A stretch of DNA of 64,000 bases from Calliphora vicina (GCF_958450345.1 NC_088780.1:157648726-157712725), one strand, 5' to 3'; counted from the stretch's first letter, positions 43,652-56,550 are shown. The notes: generated by a model from the sequence alone, not told the origin. Program-made: numbers and translations.

Positions 43652-45750
43652 GGGTCATCCTTATGAAATTTTAATTCGATTTAACTTCAACCATGTGCCT
43701 GTGTGTGTAAAACACTCTCTCGCCAAGAATATAAAATTGAAATTTATAATATTCATCTAGAATATTTATTTTTGTCCTAGGAGATTTGGTATTGGAAACC
43801 AGCAGAATCGGGTTTTCAAAAAAGAAGTTTTAAGCATAACTATGAGACAGCTTTAGAAAAAGTTTATTTTTAAACGAAAATTATTGTCAATTTAGATATT
43901 GATGTTAAAAGCAATATTGTGGTTTTAATTGTTGTATTTTTTTTCTGTTTAGAAATATATCAGCAATGTTCACTGAATGTGATTGGGCTCATGATCATTT
44001 GACTGTACATTTTTCATATTCAAATAAATCATTTTAATTTAAATTGCTTTAAATTAAAGAATATTTAAATAAAATGAAATCAAACTTATTTAAAACTTAA
44101 AGGTTTTAAATAGTTAACAATTTTTTCTACCTTCCTTTGTATTCATTCACGGTTGGTTAAAATGCTTCATTAAATACATATTTTACAAGTCTTTAAATAA
44201 TAATTACAAAAATATTTTTTCTCATATTAAAACTGTACGGTTTTAATAAATATTTTATTATATATTTACCATTCAGCCGCAAAAGTTAAAGAGTTAAACT
44301 GAACTGAACGCTGTTCTTATACATACAGCAATAAAGGAAAGTCCTCCGACAGCTTACACAAATTGTTAAGAACAGTCAATAGTAAAATTTACTTTTATTG
44401 TTTACTTTGTTTTATATGTATTTATATTTTTTTATGATTTAATTATACGTTAATGGTAATAATAAAAGATGCATCGTCCTAACCGGCAGCATTAAACTAC
44501 TATGAATATTAAAAATACGAATTTTATGGCTTTAAATACGACCTGAAATAAAGGCGTTGCGAGGTATTTAATATATATTTGTATGAAATGTTAAAGAAAA
44601 GGTATAAAAAGAATAAATTAAAGTGGTAAATATAAGTTAAATAAGCCATTGTTTCATGAAAATAGTACAATTAAGTTGTGAATAAAATTTTTATATTTAA
44701 ATGAAGAAATAAGTGGTTTAATAAAAACTTATGGATTTTAAATTTATAAGAAATTATAAAATTAATAACATAATTTTAATTTCTTTTAATTGTAAACAAA
44801 TTATATTTCTTTCGTTGCAAGCAGCTATTCAATTTATCTGTTATTTGTACTGGCTTAAGTGCTTTAACCTAGTCGTATGATTAATATGTATTTTATTGTT
44901 TAAATTAATATCACTCATACGTTTTATTTATCCCTTGTTTGCTTTATGCAGCTCCTACATATTAACATCACTCATACGTCTTACTTAAATAAATTAATTT
45001 ATTTATTTTTTTTTACCAAATTTTAATTTGTCTTCTCCTTTCAAATGTAATTCAGTGACACATTTCCAACAACACTTAACTGTTTTCCCAAAAGTAGCAA
45101 AACAAAAAAACTGTAACTATTAATTCACTTTCAGCTCTAAATTTAACTTCTACTTTAGTAAATTACTAAGTCATAATGCTTTTTACTGCACATTGCGAAA
45201 AACTAACATTAAAAATACACTCTAAAGAGGAATTATATTAAAAAAAAAAATTACACAGACAATTCATTTAAATAAAAGCTGCATATTTAAAAGTTAAAAA
45301 AATAGATATAAAACAAAAAAAGTAGAGAGGAGGCAAAAAACAAAACAAATTGTAAATTGCAACTGACAGTGGCATATTAAGTAAAGCAGTGATAAACAAC
45401 AAATTCTATTTCAATACCCTACGCTATGCAAGTAAGGTAGAAATTCATTTACATATGTAATTATTACAAATTTTAATATAAAATTTTATAAACATTATTT
45501 CCATGTAAATATAATTTTCATTTGCTTATGAGTTTTGTTTGTGTAATTGTAATATACAATAGTTTAAGAAGCTTACTATAGAGTTTATTAACATGTACCC
45601 CAAATTCGGCTAATACTCTTATAGCTTTTCAGTTTTGTTTATTTTAAATTCGTTTGTTGCATGCAACCAGAGGCAGAAATAAAATCCTGCAAGAGATATA
45701 CTATAAATGTTTCAAATGATGGGCTGCTTATGCTTAAAGGGCTGTGCATT
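43652..45750. other. AT-rich DNA, no gene
   Basis: More than 2 kb of A/T-rich sequence with no ORF above threshold, no exon-like opening and no bounded repeat recognised. A TAGGATGGCCCGTTTTATAT string at about 45,751 resembles one end of the MITE at 51,352. Confidence 0.6.
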
Positions 45751-45928
45751 AGGATGGCCCGTTTTATATGGAGTTAAAGAAGAGTTATTAAATGGTAATT
45801 AGGTTTGCTTTATGATACTTGTTCCCGAACGCGACATTCGTACAGTTTTGTAGTGGAAAAAAATTAGGAAATCTGAAATTTTGTTTCTTATTTACATATT
45901 TCGGTATCATAATTTGTCGATTAGTTTT

Positions 45929-46486
45929 TATACCCTTCACCATGAGTGGCAAGGGTATATATAAGTTTGTCATTCCGTTTGTAAAGTATATATATTCTGG
46001 ATCGTTATAGATAGCGGAATCGATATAGCCATGTCCGTCTGTCCGTCTGTGTGTTGAAATCAACTTTCCGAAGCCCCCAAATAACTTACATACACGATTC
46101 ATACATCAATATCTCCGAAATTCTTCCGGCCTGGTCGCTATTTAAAATCGAGAAAATCGGTCCACAAATGGCTGAGATATTTGACCTATTTTTGACCTAT
46201 ATCTGGATTACTAAGTCATTAATATAGACAATATGGATATCCAATGATAGATATTTCAAAGACCTTTGCAACGACGTATATAATACCATAGTAAGTTGGA
46301 CATACAATGGGTCAAAATTGGAAAAAAATATTTTTTAACCCGAATTATTTTTTCATCAAAAATTTTTTTTTGTCATAAATTCTTTTTCCAAAAAAATTAA
46401 TTAAAGAAATTTAAAAAAAAAATTTGAAAAAACTTTTTTAAAAAAAAAAATAAAAAACAATTTGGAAAAAAAAAAAATTTTAAAAA
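45929..46486 (+). repeat. mini-me-like family A copy, 3' truncated
   Basis: Starts TATACCCTTCACCATGAG, then AAGTATATATATTCTGGATC, TGTCCGTCTGTCCGTCTG and ATGGCTGAGATATTTGACC, into A/T homopolymers. The terminal hairpin is lost where mariner M4 begins. The ORFs at 45,788-46,102 merely cross the repeat. Confidence 0.8.
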
Positions 46487-46690
46487 ATGCCCAGAATCAT
46501 GACAACGCTCGGTCATATGTTGCAATATATATTGAAAAGTATTTGGAATGAAGTGGTTGGGAAGGATTGTTTCACCCGCCTAATAGTCGAGACCTTGCCC
46601 CGTCCGACTAATATTCGTTTCGATCAATGAAGAACGCTATATTTGGGGACATTGTTTTGGAAATTGTCTTGATTCGTTCTTGGCCTTTTG
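46487..46690 (+). pseudogene. mariner relic M4, C-terminal fragment
   Basis: In two frames the plus strand reads NHDNARSYVAIYIEKYLE (HDNARPH block, second catalytic D kept), GWEGLFHPPNSRDLAPSD (third catalytic region) and SFRSMKNAIFGD, then LDSFLA. It is a fragment of about 65 codons with a stop and a frameshift. Confidence 0.8.
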
Positions 46691-49050
46691 TCTTATAACA
46701 GTTCAAAAAACACCTTAAATCCCTGTTTTAATGGTGTTTTTTGCTATTTTTTAAAAGAAGGACAAAAAGACCCATGTCTTGAGGATTTCGAGGGTTAACA
46801 TATTCTACAAAAATGTTCTCCCTAACATTTTACATAAATTTGCTGAACACATTTTATACCTAAAATGTAAGGATCACGTGGTTTCTTATGCCGATTAACA
46901 ATAAGATTGTGCCAGAGTTGGGAAATTTTAATAACGAGCCCCCCCAAATGAAATTCAGATGTAAACTTTCAAAACGCCGATACACGTGTCTTTTTTTTTG
47001 TCTCTTCTATCAAAATGTATTGGTCGGACCTTTTATTTTTGGAAAAAGTTTTATTTTGTTGTATATGAAAATTTTAATTTTATATTTAATTTTATTGTAA
47101 AAAACGCGTTTATAGAAAAAAGCTTTTTTATGTAAACATTTGGTTAAATAAGTAAAAATAAAAAAGCTTTTATATAAAGCTCATATAAAGAATTTTGTGC
47201 AAACAAAATTTAATTTTTTAAATATAATATTTCTTTGGTGAAAAAGCTCGTTTTGAGAAAGATATATGTTTTTGGGTGAAAAAGCTCATTTTAAGAAATA
47301 TGTTAGTTTTTAGGCGAAAAAGCTTTTTCAAAAAAAAATATTTTTTTAATCAGATATTTTTGTGGAAACGTTATTTTCTCAAAAATATCAAATCTTGTTA
47401 AAGAAATTTAAATAAAAGTTAATTAAAGCTTTTTGAATTAAAAAAATTAAAAAGCTTTTTGAGGAAGAAGTTTAATTTTGTAAAAAAGCTTTTTTTAAAG
47501 AAGTATTTTTAAACCATTGTGAAATTTTAAAACATTATGAAAACAGAAGACCTTGTTAATTGAACAATTATGTAAAAAAAGGATTGTATGTTATTAGAGA
47601 GCTTTTAAAAAAGCGCACATGATGTCAATTATTATATGTGGATTAAATTGATAAAGGGTTAAAATTTTAGAAGTAAAACGATTTTAAATAAATAATTTCA
47701 ATTAGAAATATTTCAAAATGAAAAGCAATGATTCCAAATAAATCGGAATAATAAATTAAAAATGACTTCGCTGAAACTTTCTAAATTTTATGTGATAACA
47801 TTTGAAGAACAAAATATGAGCAAAACCTACTACATTTTATTTAGGAAATATCTACAGCTAGTTTTGTGACCATACAAACGGTGGCATCCTACTTTGCACA
47901 GTTATTATATTTGTTTAAGTTGGATTGTATTAAAGGCTCGGAGTGACAGATGTGAAATAGACACAGCCGGAGTCATGAATAATTTACAAATAATTTAAAG
48001 TACACTACTATTAAGTATTTAAAGCTATAGGAAGTAATATTTAGTTGTTAAAGGCTGGTTGAAGTTGTCTGCAGGTTTATAATTAAATTAAAGTTTTTAA
48101 AGAGATTGTTTTAGTTTTTTTGAAAAAAATAATAAACATATTTTAATGGCTTAAAAGTTATTTTTCTTAAATAACAACATGCAACATGTTAAGCACAAAG
48201 CTTTTAAAATTTAATTGCACACATTTAATCACCATTATTTTTTACCTTAATTTGCAGAAAATAAATTTAAATATTTTTTTTATTTTTTTTTTAAGAATTG
48301 TGGTAATAATATGTCATGATTTGCTGTGTTATTATTTAGCAATTAAAAAAATATATATAAAATATTTACATATAAATATTTCCTTCTTTACTATGTTCAA
48401 ATAAAATTTAATAATTACTTTGTTATATGCATATAATTCATTTGTTTGTGAGCGTATGAGTAATATTTAATTAAATTAGTTTTGCAGACAAATACAAAAT
48501 TTACTTTTGTACAAATTTGTTGTTATTTATGTGTTTCCTTTTTTATTATAAAATATTTTGTAATATATTGTTTTTTTAATTCAAAACTAATTTATATTTA
48601 ATAAAATGTTTTTACAGCAAAACGCTTTTAAACAAAACAAACAGTTTTTTTTAATTAATTATTACAAAAAATTTTAAACTTTTTCCAAAAACATTTTATT
48701 TTACTCAGAAAAAAACACTAGCAAAACTTAAATGGCAGTCATAAAAACAGCACAAAAATAATGAAATACTACGTATTTGATACAAAGAAAGAAAGCAGTA
48801 AACGCAAAAGTTTTCAATCTAGCATTTTAACGCAATTTAAAACACCTGCTACATAACTGTTACAGCAAAAATAAAAAAAAAAACTACAACAACTACACTA
48901 GTGCTGCTTTTGTAAGTTGCAACAAAAACAAGACAAACTTTGTTCACCATTTTTTGTTTTTTTTTTGTTCTTGTATATTTTTAGCAACAAACACAAAAGT
49001 GCAATTCATAACTTTAAAATGCTTTTTACAAAATGCCATCATAATATTAC
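46691..49050. other. AT-rich DNA with AAGCTTTTT-type low-complexity tract
   Basis: From about 47,100 to 47,520 variants of GAAAAAGCTTTTT recur irregularly, with two clearer copies of GGTGAAAAAGCTC near 47,235-47,285. Otherwise featureless; no gene seen. Confidence 0.5.
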
Positions 49051-49054
49051 GCAA

Positions 49055-49160
49055 GAGAACGGGCGAGAGAGAGAGGCAGTCTGAAGAGCGTTCTAGTGCT
49101 GGCGAACGGAAGACTCCCACTTACAGTTTTTTATACAACACATTCATACCTGGCTGCACA
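49055..49160 (+). promoter_or_regulatory. possible GAGA-rich promoter-like element
   Basis: GGGCGAGAGAGAGAGGCAG at about 49,060 resembles a GAGA-factor site cluster. TTTTTTATACAACACATTC about 65 bp downstream could act as a TATA region. It stands out in GC content from the surrounding DNA, but no coding sequence follows, so this is weak. Confidence 0.25.
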
Positions 49161-49616
49161 TGGAGCAAGTTAAAATTCGTACAAATTATGAAACGCACTT
49201 TATTAGTGTTTATGGGCTAAAAGTGTAAAGCAAAGTCAGCTAAGAGGCTGCAATGGCAATTGTTTGAGCTACACGTACTAATTCATGCGATTTAGGCGAT
49301 TTTTTTATAAATTGTAATATATTAGTCCCTTCATTTCCGATATGACGCTTTTACCTAACTCACTCTCAATCAAATTTTCGCTATTTACCCTCGTGTGTTA
49401 TTTTCCACACATACTGTATGTCTACATATTTTGCACTAGCAGTAGTCAAAATCATTATTTACAATTAACATCAAACAAATTTTTATATTTTTTGTATCTG
49501 TTTGTCATCAAATATTACACATTTTACATAAAAGTTCGAGTTTATATAGCAGTTCGTAGTGCAAAATAATGACTTGTGAGCTCAATAAAAAACAAAACAA
49601 AAAAACTTAGATATTA

Positions 49617-49645
49617 CATATGTGTGGAAAACCACACACCAAAGT
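49617..49645. repeat. palindrome TGTGTGGAAAACCACACA
   Basis: An 18-bp near-perfect palindrome recurring as TTGTGTGGTTTTCCACACAA at 51,060-51,079. The two could be ends of an old element enclosing mariner M5 and family C, but the flanks show no duplication. Confidence 0.4.
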
Positions 49646-49779
49646 CACTTATTAAATATCTCACTTATTACGTATCTCTTCAACGCGGTTTTTGTTTTTA
49701 ATAACTTATATGTCATTTTTAAAGGTGCATATCTGTCATTTATTTTCACTTCATTAAACAATAAAGTATTTTTGTTTTG

Positions 49780-50340
49780 CTTAGAAAATGTCTGATTTTG
49801 TGCCAACAAAGCGTCATATACGGGAAGTTTTGCTTTACTTCTTTAATTTGAAAATATGAGCCGCTAAAATACACCGATTGCTCAACAAAGCTTATGTCTT
49901 CCATCGGTTTCAACGTGCGATAGATGTAAAAATCTTCTCTTCTGAACCGCACAAGAAAGAAGTGGAGATTTTTATAAGAAATCGAAGATCGCCCAGGCCA
50001 GCCAAAAAAGATTAACGACCAAGAATTGTAAGCATTACTGCATGAAGATTGTTGTCCAACTCAACAATAACTTCCAAAATCATTGGCATCTTCTCAACCA
50101 GCAATTTCAAAACATTTGCGAGCACCACAATTCATCTAAAAGCAAGGAAATTGGGTACGAGTATCAGTTGAGAGACCTTGAAGGACAATTTTGCATGTCC
50201 AAAATGCTGCTTGAATGCTATAAAATAAAATCACTTTTGCACCGAACCATTACATTACCAGAAGCATATGTAGAGCCCGGCCAAACAGCCAAATATCCAG
50301 CCAAAAAAATCAAAAAAACTTCATCTTCACGATCAAAATC
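49780..50340 (+). pseudogene. mariner relic M5, N-terminal half
   Basis: Plus-strand words: DRPGQPKKINDQEL, ALLHEDCCPTQQ-LPKSL, SQPAISKHLRAPQFI (HTH and linker), KQGNWVR, and in another frame YVEPGQTAKYPA (equivalent of VKPGQPAKST). Stops interrupt it, and the GDEKW catalytic segment is degraded. It ends where DNA leading into family C begins. Confidence 0.78.
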
Positions 50341-50384
50341 TTAAAAAACTTAAAAAAATTCGAAATAAATTTAGAACTAACTTT

Positions 50385-50878
50385 TTTAAGCTGCCTAAAA
50401 GTATGCTTTAGTTTACAATAATTTAATAGTTTATGGCCCAAAACACTTAATTCCTTTAGTTTTTTCTTACTAACTTATATTGACCTACCAAAACGGTGTT
50501 AAGAATCATTCTTAGGAAGTTCATATGTTCTAGAAAGTTGTTTATTGAGATCTTAGGTACATTTCTATAGTTGATTGTTTTCTTAAATTTTCAACGGTTT
50601 GCTACCTATGGACCTCAACAGGGGAAAAATCTAAATTTTAAAGTTTTTTCGATTTTGATCTAGAGATGAAGTCTTTTTGATTTTAAATGTTCGCAATTTT
50701 TGTTCTTTATGATAAGGGCTACAACTTTGCCTCAGACAGTAAAAAAAAATCCGAACTGTTTTCAAGATATGAGCCTAAGAAAATGATCACTTTTTGGCAA
50801 AAATGACACCGACAAGCCAAATCTTTGGGGGCCCATAAAAAAGTACATGACTTTAGGCAAAACTGGGTCACCTAGTGG
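50385..50878 (+). repeat. family C repeat, third copy
   Basis: Aligns along its length with 19,035-19,555: CTGCCTAAAAGTATGCTTTA, TTGTTTATTGAGATCTTAGG, AAGATATGAGCC and ATGACTTTAGGCAAAACTGG. The usual terminus is missing after AACTGGG. Confidence 0.8.
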
Positions 50879-50879
50879 T

Positions 50880-51350
50880 GTCGGTATATGCTTATATTTT
50901 TTCGTGCTGCACCTTGAAATTTAATTAAAAAATCACGAAATGTCTAATTTGCATTTTCATATGCCTGATGTACCCCACATTGGGACCTTAAATCACCTCT
51001 TCTCTTTGGTCTTGAAAGTAGGAATTACTTTTTTAAAAATGTGTAAAAAATATTAATTTTGTGTGGTTTTCCACACAATAGCGGGATAAGGATATAGTCT
51101 CTACGCAAAAAAAAATATAATTAAGGTTTTGTATGATTTATTTATTTGCCTGTGCCAAATTTCTGTAAACTGTGTAGTACATTTATTTGTTTAGCTTTTT
51201 TACAGTAGGGTATTTTAAATATTATAGGAAGTAATAAAAAATAGTTTTACTTTTGCACAACTTGCTAAAAAAAAATAAATATAAAACACACATGTTTCAG
51301 TGTATTAGTTGGCCTTAGAGTTGAAACATTTGTATGTGGATATGTGAGCA
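50880..51350. other. AT-rich DNA, nothing seen
   Basis: Apart from the palindrome at 51,060-51,079, no feature is supported. Confidence 0.5.
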
Positions 51351-51351
51351 T

Positions 51352-51599
51352 TTGGGTTGCCCCGTTTGTATGGCGGAAAAATAAGCTGTCGATGTTTCCA
51401 ATTAAAATGATAGTTTATTTTGTTTGAAGAGACCATTTCTCAAAATCTTTGTCCTGGCATCAGTATTTGGTGAGCTGCATCAAAGGAAAAAATCTAGTTT
51501 TAAAAAGTTTTTATGATTTGCTTCATGATAAAGGTCTTTGAATGAATTAAACTTTTATTGTAGTTGGTAACATCCACAGCTTTGTGGGGGACCACCCTA
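51352..51599. mobile_element. hAT-type MITE
   Basis: Ends TTGGGTTGCCCC and GGGGGACCACCCTA (inverse TAGGGTGGTCCCC) are imperfect inverted repeats. The flanks GTGAGCAT (51,344-51,351) and GTGAGCAG (51,600-51,607) match 7 of 8, the hAT duplication length. Non-coding, 248 bp. Confidence 0.65.
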
Positions 51600-52620
51600 G
51601 TGAGCAGCATACTTGTAATGATAAAACTTTTAATTCCGTTCGCTATAAAACTAGACATGATTCATGTACTTCCTGGAACTGTTTAACTATATAAAAGATA
51701 ACATATTTTTTTCTATTAAATTTTATATAATTTAAATGCAATCTAAAGAATAAAATATTTTATTAATCATAGATTTATAAATGAAAAATTAAATTAAATA
51801 AATTGTTAGTTAAAAAAAATTTGAACCTAAGAAAATTACCTAAAAAAGTACATCCAGTATAAAATCTAACTGCAGGTTATGCTACACTTATTCCTCCCAT
51901 TGAATTTTAAATTTATTTTCATAACAAACTCCGTTCATCATAAATTTGTTAGTTGTCACTGTCTAATTATAATTGTTGGCAGCGACATATTATTTTAGTA
52001 TTTGTTATTTTAATATATTATTAAGTCCTTTACCATGTTATTTCTTTCAGCTCATTACTTGTTTTTTTATTTGTTAAATAATAATAAACATTAGTTTCCT
52101 TTTGTTGGTGATGATAAGCCATCGAAATTATAGACAATTTGGCGCTCAAAACAAATTATCAACAAAAATAGAATAGAACGAATAGATGTAATGAAGAGAT
52201 AATTATGGAATGTCAAGACAGCAAAATAACACAAGCCAATAAAAATCTAATTAAAATTTTCAGTGGTTAATTATAAAAATACACATTGTATCAAGAAATT
52301 GGGGACAATATGTTTATTTTACATGAATTGTGAGTTATATAGCTGTCTGAGAGCTTCAATTATTTACACATTATTATATAATTTTAATGTAATTTATTTA
52401 TTTTTTCTTCCTCCTAATAGAGATTCTAAGTGCCTTTCATATGGCTCAATAATTATTACACAGTGCAACATCCAGTGAGGAATTTTTAGAAGTACTTATC
52501 TATTTTACTATTTTATTTATTTACTATTTTATGGACTCATTTATATTTTGTCTAAAATTTGATTTTTCCAAAAAACATCCAATTTTTCTCAAGGTACAAC
52601 TAAGTACGTTATATAAATAT
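51600..52620. other. AT-rich DNA, nothing seen
   Basis: Short ORFs only (for example 52,263-52,478), without coding character. Confidence 0.5.
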
Positions 52621-52848
52621 TTGGGGTATTCATATTGTCATAAAGTCCTAATATATTATAATAGTTGTTGTTGTGTTTTAACAAAAAAAAATATTATTTT
52701 ATGACAAAACGATAAACATAATTCAAATAGTTTTATGTTTACAACTTTTTTGTTTAAAACTCAACAAAAATGTTATTATACTATAATATGTAATATATTA
52801 GGACATTATGACAATACGACCAAATAGTATACCGTGTGAATACCCCAA
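52621..52848. mobile_element. palindromic MITE family F, complete copy
   Basis: TTGGGGTATTCA and TGAATACCCCAA are perfect 12-bp inverted ends; inner inverted stretches include GTCCTAATATATTA against TAATATATTAGGAC and ACAACAAAA-type runs. No clear target duplication. 228 bp; same family as 30,545-30,777. Confidence 0.8.
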
Positions 52849-53918
52849 TTATATGTAAGAAAATTGAATATGTATATATTTTATTTAAAAAACTGCTATC
52901 TGAGAAGCCTTTTGACTTGTCTGCAGAAACACCCACAGTATTTGTCGGTACTCGAACCCACAACACTCTTGCCGACTTAATATACAACACTAATTAATGG
53001 TTACGTTGCCAACTTGCTTAAGCTTAATTACAAATTTATTTCAAATTTTAACCATTATTTAATACTCATGAATGCACTTTATGTAGAAAAATTTACAAAT
53101 TTAAACAAATAGTTTTAGAGTAATTACATTCTAGTAACAATTATGTGAAATTCCTATTGAAAATTTGTAAATAATAAAAAAAAAAAAAATATTTAATATT
53201 AATAAAATTTCATTTTCATTATTTAACCATAAAAATGTTTATAGGTATTAATTGCAATCATTTATTTATTATTAAATTAAAATTAAACAATCGTTGTTTG
53301 TTGCACTGCATTCAGCTGAATAGTTGGCTACAAAATGTTTAAACAATATTTAAATTATTTAATTGTAACATAATCATATTAGAAAAATTGTGGTAATTAT
53401 TTCTATTTAACTATCAAAAATATGTATTTTATTTTGTTTTTGGTAATAATTATTATTCAAAAAATTTTTTTTGTGCATTTCTGCATAATGCAGTATAGGA
53501 TTATAATTTAAATAAAAAAAATACTAATAATAATAAAAACATCTAAAACCAAATAATAATATTTAGTAGTTAGATTTTTTTATTTAAATAAATAGATAAA
53601 TAAATTGCATAATAACTATGCAAATTATTTTGTTTTTTTTTTTTGCCAAATACTTTAAAGTTATTAAATTTAATTAAACACAGATATTTTGTTATTGTTA
53701 TGGTTGGTTGTTATTAACTATTATTAGCTTTTTTTTATTCTGTAGTATTTTGAAAACAAATATAGTGTCAGTTTAATAGATTATGGAAAAAAGTTATTAA
53801 AAATTGCCAGCAAAAAAAAAACTACACTCGTTAAAGGAATTGCGTAAAATTAAGCTAAATCGGGTTAATTATGTTGCAGAGACAATTAATAACAAATTTA
53901 TAGAGTCCAACAGATACC
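52849..53918. other. AT-rich DNA, nothing seen
   Basis: Extremely A/T-rich. No feature supported. Confidence 0.55.
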
Positions 53919-54212
53919 TGGGCAATACCATGTCATCGAACGTGACATTTGTATGCCTATAGAGTGGAATAGATTTTGCAAAAATAAGAGTATCTGAAAA
54001 ATAATTTGGTCTTTATACTCCATTCAGAGGGTACTATTTTTAAAAAAATAATACGAACTTTCGAAACAATGTTATCCAAAATATCGAGCGAAATAAGAGT
54101 ATATCGTACGTGACATAAAAAGGAAATAATTTTGAGGTAAGTACATGTAGAAATATGCGAAAATTTTCTAATCATAAGAGGCGTTATGTTTTCTTTCAAT
54201 TTCTTACTCTAA

Positions 54213-54351
54213 GGGCACTGCTACACGTTCAATATATATTGACCGCGATCCAGTATCGCGATATTTATTGAACGCGTAGCATACTGTATTGAATAACCTC
54301 ATTTTGCGTGATCCATTTATAAAGAAATCCGAATATAGAAATCCAGTGCCC
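54213..54351. mobile_element. PIF/Harbinger MITE
   Basis: Inverted ends GGGCACTG and CAGTGCCC, with TAA on both sides (54,210-54,212 and 54,352-54,354), the typical TWA duplication of PIF/Harbinger. A second inner hairpin joins GCTACACGTTCAATA with TATTGAACGCGTAGC. 139 bp. The uninterrupted family E copies read ACTAAACC at the site. Confidence 0.88.
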
Positions 54352-54418
54352 TAAACCAAATATTTTTCATTTACAATCCGTCATATTTAAATAAAAAAAA
54401 TGATTGGATGATTTTATA

Positions 54419-54692
54419 AAAATGAAATGGTCCATGTATGTAATGGCATCATTTGAGAACGGTTGGAGCGATTTGGCTGTTTACTTTTTTTAAAAAATTA
54501 AAAAATTCCGGGTAAAACTCATTTTTTTTTGAGTCCAATCAACTGTAATAAAAAAGCTCCCTAAAGTATGCAATACAAATTTATATATTTTATTTGCAAA
54601 TAAATAAGAACATGCAGGTGTATGTGGGTTGGAAAAACTTGAAAAACTAACATTAGTAAATGCTAGCGGGCGAAGCCGGGGCGGTCAACTAG
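54419..54692 (+). mobile_element. Helitron 3' end, 5'-truncated
   Basis: Ends with GCGGGCGAAGCCGGGGCGG-TCAACTAG followed by host T, matching the GC-rich near-palindrome plus CTAG|T terminus of insect Helitrons. Upstream CGGTTGGAGCGATTTGGCTG is also usual in this group. Family E sequence resumes directly after CTAG, consistent with insertion between A and T. No TC 5' end and no Rep/Hel domain. Confidence 0.72.
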
Positions 54693-54930
54693 TAATAAAT
54701 AAAATTTGATATCGTACGTGACAATTTTTTCTCTTATAGTCAAACAATATATATTCTGTAAATGTATGTATGTATACAGAGATTAAAAAAAATAGAAACT
54801 GTAATAAGCTCTAAATACTTTCACATAAGTATTAACATTTTAATGTTTTCTCCTTACTCTCCAAATCATCTTGAAAAAAAGTTTCCTTTTCGTCATTTCA
54901 ATCGTGGTTGTCATTCTCGTGGAATTGCCA

Positions 54931-55200
54931 ATATGTAATATTCCATTGGAACTCTACACTTTTAGTTCAAATTTGTTTTTCATTACCATCATTCAATTTT
55001 CTAATTTCCAGATACCTATCAACAATTCTGAAGAATTTTTATTCGGTTTTCTTTATAATCAGATCTATGGGAATGAAAGTTACTGATATATGTATATATA
55101 ATATACCAAATGAGAACATTTGCAAAGAGTATATACAGATATACTCTCCCGTGGACTTATGAATTAAAAATCCGGAATTTTTTAAAATTTTTAGATTTTA
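54931..55200. other. AT-rich DNA, nothing seen
   Basis: Overlapping short ORFs without coding character. Confidence 0.5.
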
Positions 55201-55204
55201 TTTT

Positions 55205-55560
55205 ATTCATAGTATTGGCCATTGTTAGGTATGACCTTTTCCCATCTTTCTGGCAACATATGGATGCCAAAACAAAAGAACTGCTCATATTTTGAGGCTA
55301 AGAACGAATCAAGCCAATTTCGGTTTCTCTGTTACAAAGTGAAGAGTATCCCAGAGAGAGCGTTCTGCATCGATCGAAACAAATAGTATTCGGAGGGGGC
55401 AAGGTCTGGACTATAATGCTTAGTTTACCGGGCTTCATAATATTTCCATTTTTCATCGCAAGTAATGATTCAGTGAAAAAATATTTTTTTTTATAAAGTT
55501 CAAACATCATTCCGACCATGCAAAATCTAGTTTCAAGGTGGTTTAGAAACGAAACGTTTA
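55205..55560 (-). pseudogene. mariner relic M6, internal deletion derivative
   Basis: The minus strand reads IITCDEKWKYYEA, then jumps to YSPDLAPSEYYLFRSMQNAL, SGILFTL, NWLDSFLASKYEQFF, GIHMLPERWEKVIPNNGQYY and a stop. The first and third catalytic aspartates are present but the HDNARPH block between them is deleted, so it cannot be active. It is the best-preserved mariner C-terminus here. Confidence 0.87.
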
Positions 55561-56147
55561 GAAATTCCTGCCTTTAAGTCATACACCCAATATAAGATTA
55601 CAAAAAACCTTGACAATATGAAAGCGACTTTTTGAAGCTACATTTTAACATGTTAAATTTAATAAAATAAAACTTATAAGCTAAACAAATTTTCGGGTGT
55701 ATAACAAATATTAAAATTTTATTAATAAATATTATGACATGATTAGGACAATTGTTATATAATACTATTGGTATATATTTTAAATAAAGCTAAGTTTAAT
55801 TTTTTAAATACATAGCTAAAGTATTATTGCAAATTATACTAATTTAAATAGTTAAATGCTGAATGCATAGACAACAACTAGATAGGTAATTGAGAGCCAA
55901 AAACCTAAGTCTGTTGTCAGAAACCTAATTCATGAGAATGTATTGCATGTATGTGTGAAAAGAGAGTAATTTTTTTACTCTCTCCTTCCGTTCTATGCGT
56001 TTATTCTATGGCTGAATGTATGCATATTGTTGATTTTTTTTTGAGACACATTTTTGATTATCCGTTTTGTTAAAGTTTCTTTTTCGCTTTCCAGGACAGT
56101 AGGAGCTTCTGGTTCTTTTGCTAACTCACTCGTAGCTATATCGGTTG
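55561..56147. other. AT-rich DNA, nothing seen
   Basis: CAACTAGATAG...ATTGAGAGC and CTAATTCATGAGA near 55,870-55,935 resemble 7,866-7,929, a small shared stretch of unknown origin. No gene. Confidence 0.45.
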
Positions 56148-56550
56148 TGTAGAGAGTGAGCCAGAAAAAACTTATATACTACATATACTTATATATTGCA
56201 TTATGTTAAAAAAAATGTGTAAAAATTTTCAAAATTACATAAATTTATTCAAATATTGTACAAATTCATTAAAATATTTGCATATTATTTTACTCGGTAT
56301 TTATAAATTTATCCACTTTTTCCCGAAATCCTCCCATTGAAGATTTTATACTTGCTTCCACTTTTTGGACGAGGTGGTCCACTTGCGCTGTGTTCTTAAT
56401 TATTTTTTTTACAATATATTTTCAATTGCCGTAGTTTTGGACAGTTGGATGGATTTGGCTCCCTTGGTTCAAAATTGACATCAGGGCCTTTTTGCCATTG
56501 TGGTTTGATGCCAAATCGGGCCAGAAATAAGAAGACACTCTGTGCTGTTT

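Larger units (their letters stand above)
53919..54930 (-). repeat. family E copy, reverse orientation, with two nested insertions
   Basis: TGGGCAATACCATGTCATCG at the left and TCTCGTGGAATTGCCA at the right are the family E ends. The minus strand contains ACCAAATTATTTTTCAGATA and TTTCGCTCGATATTTTGG, and 54,780-54,930 matches 28,020-28,110. A Harbinger MITE and a Helitron end sit inside. Net length is about 600 bp. Confidence 0.75.

Noticed and set aside
45788..46102. 104-codon ORF with repeated PLPLMVKG-like words
   Set aside because: It crosses the TATACCC/GTCY part of a family A repeat and has no homologue among the other copies.
49055..49210. First exon or start of a gene at the GAGA-rich patch
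   Set aside because: No coding sequence with a credible start or donor follows; kept only as a weak regulatory call.
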